Shown here: positions 56,982 through 64,000 of the stretch, in pieces
How the letters are laid out: each line of letters opens with the position of its first letter
How positions within the stretch are numbered: the stretch's first letter is position 1
From: Microterricola pindariensis
GTDB lineage: Bacteria; Actinomycetota; Actinomycetes; Actinomycetales; Microbacteriaceae
DNA: 64,000 nucleotides
Assembly: GCF_002936985.1 (NCBI RefSeq)
Contig: NZ_MPZN01000003.1
Location: 62,001 to 126,000, forward strand
Direction: 5' to 3'
Program-made: the position numbers and the translations under genes
Notes under the pieces: generated by a model
What the model saw: the letters and a program-made list of their open reading frames with translations, nothing else
What the model was told of the DNA's origin: nothing
Database searches by the model: none

Positions 56982-57078
56982 CGTTCTCCTCAATTCTGAG
57001 GGGCCTCGAAGAGACCCCTGTTTGGTTCCGAAGCCTATGGATCAGCTGAGAGCGCGGATAGTCGACATTAAGGGGGAC

Positions 57079-57095
57079 ACCCCCCGCACGGGGGT
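57079..57095 (-). terminator. Short GC hairpin downstream of the hydrolase gene
   Basis: ACCCCC (57079-57084) pairs with GGGGGT (57090-57095) across a 5-nt loop, about 50 bp after the hydrolase stop and ahead of the subtilase start. It may be a terminator, but the stem is short. Confidence 0.4.
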
Positions 57096-57143
57096 ATCTG
57101 ATACAGGCGGTGCTAGTCCGCCGGCGGGTCGGGGCGGGGCGGG

Positions 57144-58289
57144 TCAGGCCGCCGGCGCGAACTGGGCCACGAACTCGGCGAGGGCAGCCTCGTACGAGCC
57201 GGGGTCGACGTTCCAGCTCTGGATGTGGCCGGCGTCGGCGACCGGAACGTAGCGCGCGTGTGGCAGCGATGCCGCGAACGCCTCACTCTCGGCGTGCGGG
57301 ACCAGCGGATCGGCGAGGCCTTGGAAGAGCAGGATCGGCAGGTGCTCGAACGGGGCCGTCTGGTCGAGTTCGTCGAGCTCGGCCAGGTTGATGCCGCCCC
57401 GCCAGGCGACCGCGGCCTGCAGTGGAGAGCTCAGGAAGCCCAAGCCGAAGCGATCCGCCTGCCCCTGCAACACGCCGGACCAGTTGAGCACGGGGGAGTC
57501 CAGCACCATACCGCGCACCCGGGCGGCGTGCGGTGACTCGTGCATGAAGCGGGTGACGATGCTGCCGCCCATCGAGTCGCCGTAGAGCACGAAGTCGGTC
57601 GCACCCTGCCCGATGGCGTAGTCGGCTGCCGCCTCGAGGTCGCGCCACTCCGTCTGGCCGAGCGCGATGAGCCCGCTCGGGCTCGCGGGGGCGTCGACAT
57701 CATTTCGGTAGGTGATCAGCAGCGTCGGCAGGCCGGCGTCGACGAGGGTCGGCAGCGGGCGGAGCCCGCTCTCCCGCTGCCCGTCGATGCCGTGCACGAA
57801 CAGCACCCAGGTGTCGCCGTCGCCGGGTACCTGCCAGGCGGGCATCGCTCCGAGCTCGCCGGAGACCGTGACCGGGCTGAACGGGATGCCGAGGCTGCTC
57901 TCCGGGTCGCCGGCGTAGATGTTCGGATTCAGCGTGACAGCCGTGCCGGCGCTGAGGGGGCCGGAGATGTTCGAGAGGGGGCGGATGACGGTGTCGGCGG
58001 TGGTGCGGGTGACGGGGCCGATCGTCGCCGTTCCCGTGCCAGGGCCGGCATCCGTGTCCCAGACGAGACCGTAGGTGCCCACACGCTTGGTCGCCGCCAT
58101 CGCGCGCAGCGTCACCGCGCCATCGGAGACGGCGATCACCGTGCCGGCATGGGTCGAGGTGTCATGGTGCGGTGTCAGCAGCAGTTGCGCGCCCCCGAAC
58201 ACGACGAGGGCGCACCCGGCGATGGCCGCGACTGCGACCCCGCCGAGGGTAAACCATGGCCAGCGGCGGCGGGTCTTAGTGCGTGACAT
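57144..58289 (-). CDS. Membrane-anchored alpha/beta hydrolase
   Basis: This 381-residue protein has an N-terminal transmembrane segment (FTLGGVAVAAIAGCALVVF) after RRRW, an ~130-residue beta-rich extracytoplasmic region and an alpha/beta hydrolase domain. The nucleophile elbow is GDSMGGS near residue 240, with candidate Asp in GLADPLVP and His in DAGHIQSW. It lacks a lid like classic lipases. It probably acts outside the membrane on an ester or peptide. The ATG at 58289 is 6 nt after TAGAGT on the minus strand (58301-58296), so it is probably leaderless. Confidence 0.88.
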   Translation of the reverse strand: MSRTKTRRRWPWFTLGGVAVAAIAGCALVVFGGAQLLLTPHHDTSTHAGTVIAVSDGAVTLRAMAATKRVGTYGLVWDTDAGPGTGTATIGPVTRTTADTVIRPLSNISGPLSAGTAVTLNPNIYAGDPESSLGIPFSPVTVSGELGAMPAWQVPGDGDTWVLFVHGIDGQRESGLRPLPTLVDAGLPTLLITYRNDVDAPASPSGLIALGQTEWRDLEAAADYAIGQGATDFVLYGDSMGGSIVTRFMHESPHAARVRGMVLDSPVLNWSGVLQGQADRFGLGFLSSPLQAAVAWRGGINLAELDELDQTAPFEHLPILLFQGLADPLVPHAESEAFAASLPHARYVPVADAGHIQSWNVDPGSYEAALAEFVAQFAPAA

Positions 58290-58388
58290 GCGGTCACTCT
58301 AGCGGCAGTGGCGCGGAGAGCCGGGGCACGGGCGTCTAGGCTGATCGCACTAGGCACAGACCCCACCGTCCGGCTGTTGAGGTCGAAT

Positions 58389-58808
58389 CTATTCGGGCGC
58401 GAGGACCTCGGCGGTCGGCGCCTGTGTCGGCGCTGGTGTCGGCGTCGGCGTCGGCGTCTGCGGCGGGGTCTTCGCCTGCCACGGCCAACGCCCATTGATC
58501 TCCAGCTCGAGCGAGAAGCTCAGGAAGGTGCGGATCAGCACGATCCCGCCGAGCACGGCCACGTTCTGGAATGTCGGGGTCAGCGCGACGGTCTTGATGA
58601 TGTCGGCGGCGACGAGCAGCTCGAGCCCGAGCAGGATCGAGCGCCCGAGTGAACGGCGAAACGGCACGTAGACGGGCCCGCGCTTGCCGGCGAGACTGCG
58701 CAGCGCGACGACCGTGGCGATGATCGCGCCGATGACGATCACCGCGACGCCCGTGACGTCGAGGAAGGTGCCGATGAGCTCGATCGCAGCGTTGAAGTCC
58801 ATGCCCAT
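58389..58808 (-). CDS. DUF1622 family membrane protein
   Basis: This 139-residue protein has the DUF1622 pattern: three transmembrane helices with FRRSLGRSILLGLELLVAADIIKTV between the first and second, and VLGGIVLIRTFLSFSLELEI at the end. A Thr/Pro repeat tail (TPTPTPAPTQAP) follows. The ATG at 58808 has GGGGGTG upstream; an ATG at 58802 is also possible. A 1,296-codon antisense frame extends this ORF through metH and is not real. The gene is divergent from metH. Confidence 0.85.
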   Translation of the reverse strand: MGMDFNAAIELIGTFLDVTGVAVIVIGAIIATVVALRSLAGKRGPVYVPFRRSLGRSILLGLELLVAADIIKTVALTPTFQNVAVLGGIVLIRTFLSFSLELEINGRWPWQAKTPPQTPTPTPTPAPTQAPTAEVLAPE

Positions 58809-58883
58809 TGCTACACCCCCGGCACCGGCCCGGCAAGTGTCGGCACATGGCGTCATCCGGCCTCTCGGCCCGAATGCGCTCGG

Positions 58884-58895
58884 TACGATGAGCCT
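58884..58895 (+). promoter_or_regulatory. Leaderless-type -10 element for metH
   Basis: TACGAT (58884-58889) lies 6 nt before the GTG start of metH at 58896. No cobalamin riboswitch or Shine-Dalgarno sequence is visible in the 87-bp gap. Confidence 0.55.
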
Positions 58896-61800
58896 GTGAC
58901 TGATGCGACGCTGCCGACCGACACCCTCCCGAGCCCCGAATTCGGGAGCACCGACATCTCGGCAGCGGTCCGTCCGGAGCGTGCCCAGGCCCTGCTCGAC
59001 GCGCTCGCCTCGCGGGTCGTGATCGCCGACGGCGCGATGGGCACCATGCTGCAGGAGCACGAGCCGAGCCTCGCGGACTACCAGCAGCTCGAGGGCTGCA
59101 ACGAGATCCTCAATGTCAGCCGGCCCGACATGATCGGCGCCATCCACGACGCCTACTTTGAGACCGGCATCGACGCCGTCGAGACCAACACCTTCGGCGC
59201 CAACTGGTCGAACCTCTCCGACTACAACATCGACGACCGCATCGAGGAGCTCGCCCACGCCGGCGCGGCCATCGCCCGCGGGCGGGCAGAGGCCTGGGAG
59301 GCGCGCGACGGCCGCCAGCGCTGGGTGCTCGGATCGATGGGTCCGGGCACGAAGCTGCCGAGCCTCGGCCACACCACCTACGCGCACCTCAAGGCGACGT
59401 TCGCCGAGCAGGCGCTCGGCCTGATCCGCGGCGGCGCCGACGCGTTCCTCATCGAGACCTCGCAAGACCTGCTGCAGACCAAGTCGGCGGTCAACGGATG
59501 CCGGGCGGCCATCGCCGCCAGCGGCATCCGCCTGCCCATCTTCGTCGAGGTGACCGTCGAGACGACCGGCACCATGCTGATGGGCAGCGAGATCGGAGCC
59601 GCGCTCACCGCGCTGGAGCCGCTCGGCATCGACGCGATCGGGCTCAACTGCGCGACCGGCCCCGCCGAGATGAGCGAGCACCTGCGCCACCTCTCCAAGT
59701 TCGCCACCGTCCCCGTCATGTGCATGCCGAACGCCGGTCTGCCGGTGCTCGGCGCCAACGGGGCCAGCTACCCGCTCACCCCGGTCGAGCTGGCGACGGC
59801 GCACGAGCAGTTCGTGCGGGAGTTCGGCCTGGGCCTCATCGGCGGATGCTGCGGCACGACGCCCGCACACATGCGGGCCGTGGTCGAGCGGCTGCAGGGC
59901 GCCACGCCCGCCGCACGCGCGCTGGAGACCGACCCGGGCGTCGCCAGCCTGTACCAGCACGTCAGCTTCGAACAGGAGAACTCCTACCTCTCGATCGGCG
60001 AGCGCACCAACGCCAACGGCTCGCGCGCCTTCCGCGAGGCCATGCTCGACGGCCGCTGGGACGACTGCGTCGACATCGCCCGCAACCAGGTGCGCGACGG
60101 CGCCAACATGCTCGACGTCTGCACCGACTACGTCGGCCGCGACGGGGCAGAGGACATGCGCTCCATCGTGTCGCGGCTGGCCAGCGCCTCGACGCTGCCG
60201 CTCGTCATCGACTCCACCGAGCCCGCTGTGCTGCAGGCCGGCCTCGAGCTGATCGGCGGCCGCCCCGTCGTCAACTCCGTCAACTTCGAGGACGGCGAGG
60301 GCGGCACCAGCCGTTTCGCCCGCATCATGCCGCTCGTCAAGGAGCACGGCGCGGCCGTGATCGCCCTGACCATCGACGAGCAGGGCCAGGCCCGCACGAC
60401 CGAGACGAAGGTGGCCATCGCCTCCCGGCTGGTCGACACGCTCGTCGACGAGTGGGGCATGCGGGTCGAGGACATCATCGTGGACGCCCTCACCTTCCCC
60501 ATCGCCACCGGGCAGGAGGAGACCCGGCGCGACGCCATCGAGACCATCGAGGCGATCCGCCAGATCACCGCGAAGTACCCGGGCATCAACACCACCCTCG
60601 GCGTCTCCAACGTCTCCTTCGGCCTCAACCCGGCCGCCCGCTCGGTGCTGAACTCGGTGTTCCTGCACGAGGCCGTCGAGGCCGGGCTGACCAGCGCGAT
60701 CGTCGACGCCGCGAAGATCGTGCCGCTGGCATCCGTGCCGGAGGACCGCCGCAAGGTCGCCCTCGACCTCGTCTGGGACAGGCGCGAGTACGACGCGGAG
60801 GGCACGCTCGTCTACGACCCGCTCTCCACCATGCTCGACCTGTTCGCCGGGGTGGACGCCGCCGCGCTCAAGGACCAGCGGGCTGCCGAGCTGGCCGCGC
60901 TGCCGGTGGGCGAGCGGCTGGAGCGCCGCATCATCGACGGCGAGGGCAAGGGACTGGAGGGCGACCTCGACCTGGCCCGCGCCGGTGGGGCGAGCGCCAT
61001 CGACATCATCAACCTGCACCTGCTGGAGGGCATGAAGGTCGTCGGGGAGCGCTTCGGCGCCGGCGAGATGCAGCTGCCGTTCGTGCTGCAGTCCGCCGAG
61101 GTGATGAAGAACGCCGTCGCCCTGCTCGAGCCGCACATGGAGAAGACGGATGCCGCCGGCAAGGGCACCATGGTGATCGGCACCGTGCGCGGCGACGTGC
61201 ACGACATCGGCAAGAATCTCGTCGACATCATCCTGTCGAACAACGGCTACACGGTCGTCAACATCGGCATCAAGCAGACCATCAACGAGTTCATCGCCGC
61301 CGCAGAGGAGCACAACGCCGACGTCATCGGCATGAGCGGGCTGCTCGTGAAGTCGACCGTGGTGATGAAGGAGAACCTGCTCGAGCTGCAGAACCGCGGG
61401 TTCGCGAAGCGCTGGCCGATCATCCTGGGCGGAGCCGCCCTCACCCGCAGTTACGTCGAGGACGACCTCGATGCGCTCTTCGACGGCACCGTGCGCTACG
61501 CCCGCGACGCCTTCGAGGGCCTCGCCCTGATGGAGCCGCTCGTGGCGATCGCCCGCGGCGCAGAGCCGGAGAGCGTCGGGCTGCCCGCGCTGAAGAAGCG
61601 CATCCACCGGCAGAGCCAGCTGATCGTCACCGAGCCGGAGGACCTGCCCGCCCGCTCGGATGTCGCTGCCGACAACCCCGTGCCGGTGCCACCGTTCTGG
61701 GGCACCCGCATCGTCAAGGGCATCGCGCTGGCCGAGTACTCGGCGTTCCTGGACGAGCGCGCGACGTTCCTCGGCCAGTGGGGGCTGAAGCCGGGCCGCG

Positions 61801-62540
61801 GCGACGACGGCGCCAGCTACCAGGAGCTCGTCGACACCGAGGGACGGCCGCGGCTGCGCTACTGGCTGGACCGGATCCTCGCCGAGGGCATGCTGGATGC
61901 CTCCGTCGCCTACGGCTACTTCCCGGTGATCGCCGACGGCAACGACATGGTCGTGCTGCACCACGGCGACGATGCGGCCGGGCTGCTCGGCGTGCCGGGG
62001 CTGCTGGCACCGGACGGCGGCTCCGGCGGAGCGGCCGGCAGCGAGCGGCTGCGCTTCACCTTCCCGCGGCAGCGCCGCGACCGGCACCTGTGCCTCTCCG
62101 ACTTCGTGCGCGGGAAGGACACCGGGCAGGTCGACGTCGTCGCCGTGCAGTTGGTGACCGCCGGGCAACGGGTGAGCGAGACGACGTCGAAGCTGTTCGC
62201 CGAGAACAAGTACCGCGACTACCTGGAGCTGAACGGCCTCGCGATGCAGCTCACCGAGGCGCTGGCCGAGTACTGGCACTCGCGCGTGCGTGCGGAGCTC
62301 GGCCTGGCCGGCGAGGAGCCGGCGGATGTCGCCGGGCTGTTCAAGCTGGAGTACCGCGGTGCCCGCTTCTCACTCGGGTACCCGGCGTGCCCCGAGATGG
62401 AGGACCGCCGCAAGGTCGTCGAGCTGCTGAAGCCGGAGCGGATGGGTGTCGTGCTCTCGGAGGAGCTGCAGCTCCACCCGGAGCAGTCCACCGACGCGTT
62501 CGTCTTCCACCACCCCGAGGCCAAGTACTTCTCGGTCTAG
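58896..62540 (+). CDS. metH: Cobalamin-dependent methionine synthase
   Basis: This 1,214-residue enzyme transfers a methyl group from methyltetrahydrofolate to homocysteine through methylcobalamin. The domains are in the standard order: homocysteine S-methyltransferase (~30-345, zinc Cys in LNCATGP near 251 and GGCCGTTP near 318-319), pterin-binding (~360-620, SIGERTNANGS), cap (~655-745), B12-binding (~750-880, His ligand in DVHDIGKN near 767) and SAM-activation domain (~900-1214). Full length and all key residues are present. The GTG start is leaderless-type. It is followed by a repeat island. Confidence 0.97.
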   Translation: MTDATLPTDTLPSPEFGSTDISAAVRPERAQALLDALASRVVIADGAMGTMLQEHEPSLADYQQLEGCNEILNVSRPDMIGAIHDAYFETGIDAVETNTFGANWSNLSDYNIDDRIEELAHAGAAIARGRAEAWEARDGRQRWVLGSMGPGTKLPSLGHTTYAHLKATFAEQALGLIRGGADAFLIETSQDLLQTKSAVNGCRAAIAASGIRLPIFVEVTVETTGTMLMGSEIGAALTALEPLGIDAIGLNCATGPAEMSEHLRHLSKFATVPVMCMPNAGLPVLGANGASYPLTPVELATAHEQFVREFGLGLIGGCCGTTPAHMRAVVERLQGATPAARALETDPGVASLYQHVSFEQENSYLSIGERTNANGSRAFREAMLDGRWDDCVDIARNQVRDGANMLDVCTDYVGRDGAEDMRSIVSRLASASTLPLVIDSTEPAVLQAGLELIGGRPVVNSVNFEDGEGGTSRFARIMPLVKEHGAAVIALTIDEQGQARTTETKVAIASRLVDTLVDEWGMRVEDIIVDALTFPIATGQEETRRDAIETIEAIRQITAKYPGINTTLGVSNVSFGLNPAARSVLNSVFLHEAVEAGLTSAIVDAAKIVPLASVPEDRRKVALDLVWDRREYDAEGTLVYDPLSTMLDLFAGVDAAALKDQRAAELAALPVGERLERRIIDGEGKGLEGDLDLARAGGASAIDIINLHLLEGMKVVGERFGAGEMQLPFVLQSAEVMKNAVALLEPHMEKTDAAGKGTMVIGTVRGDVHDIGKNLVDIILSNNGYTVVNIGIKQTINEFIAAAEEHNADVIGMSGLLVKSTVVMKENLLELQNRGFAKRWPIILGGAALTRSYVEDDLDALFDGTVRYARDAFEGLALMEPLVAIARGAEPESVGLPALKKRIHRQSQLIVTEPEDLPARSDVAADNPVPVPPFWGTRIVKGIALAEYSAFLDERATFLGQWGLKPGRGDDGASYQELVDTEGRPRLRYWLDRILAEGMLDASVAYGYFPVIADGNDMVVLHHGDDAAGLLGVPGLLAPDGGSGGAAGSERLRFTFPRQRRDRHLCLSDFVRGKDTGQVDVVAVQLVTAGQRVSETTSKLFAENKYRDYLELNGLAMQLTEALAEYWHSRVRAELGLAGEEPADVAGLFKLEYRGARFSLGYPACPEMEDRRKVVELLKPERMGVVLSEELQLHPEQSTDAFVFHHPEAKYFSV

Positions 62541-62573
62541 CCGCCGCGCCTGCCGCCCCCGCCCCCTTCCCGT

Positions 62574-63093
62574 TGGCTCCGCGGCTTCGGTCGCTCGTTC
62601 CTCGCTCCCTCGAGCCGACGTGGGGTCTCCCGGTGGCTCGAGGGAGCACCAGTGACCGAAGCCAACAGCGCCGGGTATGCCCATCTCCGTTGGTCGAGTA
62701 GGCGCGCCAGCGCCGTATCGAGACCTCGCAACCTGGTCTCGATACGCTCGTTCCTCGCTACTCGACCAGCGGGTGTGGCCGAGGCTGGTGCTCAGCGCGC
62801 GGCGGGCGTGGCGCCGTCCAGCGGGTGTGGGATCTCCCGGTGGCTCGAGGGAGCGCCAGCGACCGAAGCCAACAGCGCCGGGTGTGCCCATCTCCGTTGG
62901 TCGAGTAGGCGCGCCAGCGCCGTATCGAGACCTCGCAACGCGGTCTCGTTGGCTCCGGGGCTTCGGGGGCTGCGCTGCTCCTTCGTCGCGGCGCGGCCCC
63001 CTCGAGCCGGCGTGGGGAGTGGAGGGGTGCGCGCATCCCCGTTGGCTCGAGGGAGCGCCAGCGACCGAAGCCAACAAGCGGCGCCAACCCGCA
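62574..63093. repeat. REP-like repeat island with 115-bp duplication and paired hairpins
   Basis: The 576-bp gap after metH is full of related elements. A 115-bp segment at 62627-62741 is repeated at 62834-62948 with few mismatches. A 34-bp unit GGTCGAGTAG...CGTATCGAGACC (62692-62725) is opposed by an inverted copy at 62735-62767, giving a large potential hairpin as in BIMEs. The 72-bp element 62948-63019 matches 48555-48626. Forms of GGGAGCGCCAGCGACCGAAG recur in both orientations. A short stretch at 62769-62806 copies the end of the ECF S-component gene. No gene was found. Confidence 0.85.
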
Positions 63094-63116
63094 GCGGGTA
63101 TGGTCGAGGCTGGTGC

Positions 63117-63944
63117 TCAGCGTGCGGCGGGGAGCTTCGCGCGGCGGAGGGCGGCCAGCAGCGTCGGGCCGAGCAGCGCCAGCCCGACCACGGTGGTGAC
63201 GGCACGCACGGTGTCCCAGGTCAGCGTCGAGCTCACCAGCGAGTACAGGGCGAACGAGGCCAGGTTCGTGCCGAGCGGCGCGCCGGCCTCATAGGAGATG
63301 TCGGTGCCCATGCCGACCGCGAACGGCCAGAACCAGATGTTCATCAGCAGCCCGAACAGATAAGACGCCGCGACCCCGTACCCGGCGAGCATCAGGATCT
63401 CGAGCCTGCCCGCCCGCTTCACTGCAGAAAGCGCGGCCAGCGCGGCATCGGCGGACGCCGCATCCGCCCCACCGCGCACCCGCGCCCGGATGCGCGGCAA
63501 CAGGCCGGCCCCCGCCGCCACCCAGGCGCAGGCAAACATCTGGAATGGCGTCCACGGGCCGAATCCGCCCCAGAGCAGCGACGACACGGCGATCGTGATG
63601 AGCCCGAGGAGGAAGCCGAAGCGGGCGCCGTAGGCGCGGCCGGCCAGGATCAGCACGATGAACACCGCCTCGATGCCCCCGACACCGGCGCCGGCGATGC
63701 GGATGCCCGCGCCGATCGCCGCGAGCACGCCGAGCAGTGCGACGGCCTTGGCCGAGTGCATCTCGCGGTCGAGCGCCAGCGCGACGACGGCGATGGCGGC
63801 CGGCACCAGGGCCATGGCGACGAATGGCGCGGCCCGTTGGGCATCGGCCGGCACGGCACTGGCCAGCAGTGGCCAGGCGAAGCCCGCGAACGCCAGCAGG
63901 CTGCCGGTGGCGAGGGCGAGCGCCGTCCAGGTGGCGCGGCTCAT
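63117..63944 (-). CDS. ECF transporter S component
   Basis: This 275-residue membrane protein has six or more predicted helices and the S-component pattern with FGFLLGLITIAVSSLLWGGFGPWTPFQMFACAW (quoted in part: GLITIAVSSLLWGG) near residues 110-140. In energy-coupling-factor transporters this subunit binds the vitamin or metal, while the ATPases and T component supply energy. Its ATG overlaps the stop of an upstream ATPase gene (ATGA). The substrate is unknown; cobalamin is a guess from the nearby metH. Its 3' end lies at the repeat island. Confidence 0.85.
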   Translation of the reverse strand: MSRATWTALALATGSLLAFAGFAWPLLASAVPADAQRAAPFVAMALVPAAIAVVALALDREMHSAKAVALLGVLAAIGAGIRIAGAGVGGIEAVFIVLILAGRAYGARFGFLLGLITIAVSSLLWGGFGPWTPFQMFACAWVAAGAGLLPRIRARVRGGADAASADAALAALSAVKRAGRLEILMLAGYGVAASYLFGLLMNIWFWPFAVGMGTDISYEAGAPLGTNLASFALYSLVSSTLTWDTVRAVTTVVGLALLGPTLLAALRRAKLPAAR

Positions 63945-64000
63945 CGCGGCACCGCCGCGTCCTCGGCCCGCAGCCGGCCATCGGCCAAGCGCAGTCGTCG
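63941..64000 (-). CDS. C-terminal end of an ABC (ECF-type) ATPase gene, partial
   Basis: Only 20 codons are in the window. The frame reads RRLRLADGRLRAEDAAVPR then stop, and LRLADGRL is a common C-terminal ABC ATPase ending. Its TGA overlaps the ATG of the ECF S-component gene, so the two are coupled. The assignment rests on this short tail and on context. Confidence 0.5.
   Translation of the reverse strand, partial: RRLRLADGRLRAEDAAVPR

Noticed and set aside
58809-58895. Cobalamin riboswitch upstream of metH
   Set aside because: The gap is only 87 bp, has no B12-box-like conserved core that I can see, and the -10 lies 6 nt before the start, leaving no leader.
58389-62279. A 1,296-codon open frame antisense to metH
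   Set aside because: It is the DUF1622 gene frame running back through metH. The composition is the Val/Gly/Ala/Asp/Arg-rich shadow expected opposite GC-rich coding sequence, with no family motif before the DUF1622 start.

Overview
The window is GC-rich (roughly 70 percent by eye), densely packed chromosomal DNA from an actinobacterium. Family content (SCO4226-type nickel-binding protein, DUF222/13E12 HNH protein, DUF6325, DUF3618, holin-X, MurR/RpiR, Ddn-like F420 protein), many GTG starts, many leaderless-looking promoters and the over-used word GGATGCC suggest a member of the Microbacteriaceae. No rRNA, tRNA, prophage, insertion sequence or CRISPR array was seen. The family assignment is inference; no search could be run.

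Layout. 1-4.2 kb: a rifampicin-monooxygenase-like flavoprotein (cut by the window edge), and a fumarate reductase/succinate dehydrogenase-type flavoprotein divergent from a LysR regulator. 4.2-7.5 kb: a SnoaL-like protein and a TetR regulator sharing a 28-bp palindrome, a YCII protein, and a retropepsin-like protein divergent from a RimK ligase that carries a C-terminal RCK_C-like domain. 7.6-13.2 kb: a two-component system facing a lipoprotein and a MacAB-like export operon. 13.2-18.2 kb: a six-gene leftward operon (alanine-rich helical protein, holin-X, DUF3618, BrkB, manganese catalase, Zn alcohol dehydrogenase) that looks like an envelope/oxidative-stress unit. 18.5-26.3 kb: two DHA2-type exporters, small membrane proteins, ArfB, a nickel-binding protein, a BBE-type FAD oxidase and an RluA-family pseudouridine synthase. 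26.5-34.3 kb: a NarL-type two-component system, an LLM (luciferase-like) oxidoreductase, an unusual fused LLM plus FAD/BBE oxidase, and a 3-hydroxybenzoate 4-monooxygenase homologue. 34.3-37.9 kb: small stress-type proteins (DUF6325, two SHOCT proteins) around an AI-2E family permease, and a carboxymuconolactone-decarboxylase-like protein. 37.9-47.9 kb: two very large LuxR regulators flanking an IclR regulator, a D-lactate dehydrogenase (FAD plus Fe-S) and a MurR/RpiR regulator. 48-50.3 kb: GNAT, a repeat island and a DUF222-HNH protein. 50.3-58.8 kb: Ddn-like protein, MFS exporter, macrodomain protein, GH15 glycosidase, VOC protein, secreted subtilase, alpha/beta hydrolase, DUF1622 protein. 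58.9-64 kb: cobalamin-dependent methionine synthase, a second repeat island, and an ECF transporter S component preceded by the tail of an ABC ATPase.

Two themes recur. First, flavin and redox enzymes are abundant (class A hydroxylases, BBE oxidases, LLM enzymes, an F420-type reductase, D-lactate dehydrogenase). The fused LLM-BBE protein and its LLM partner are the best candidate for an undescribed enzyme system. Second, the two non-coding islands at 48.46-48.84 kb and 62.57-63.1 kb share related REP-like elements, and one abuts a DUF222-HNH gene. At least nine genes show a TANNNT-like -10 hexamer exactly 6 nt before the start codon, which implies frequent leaderless transcripts.
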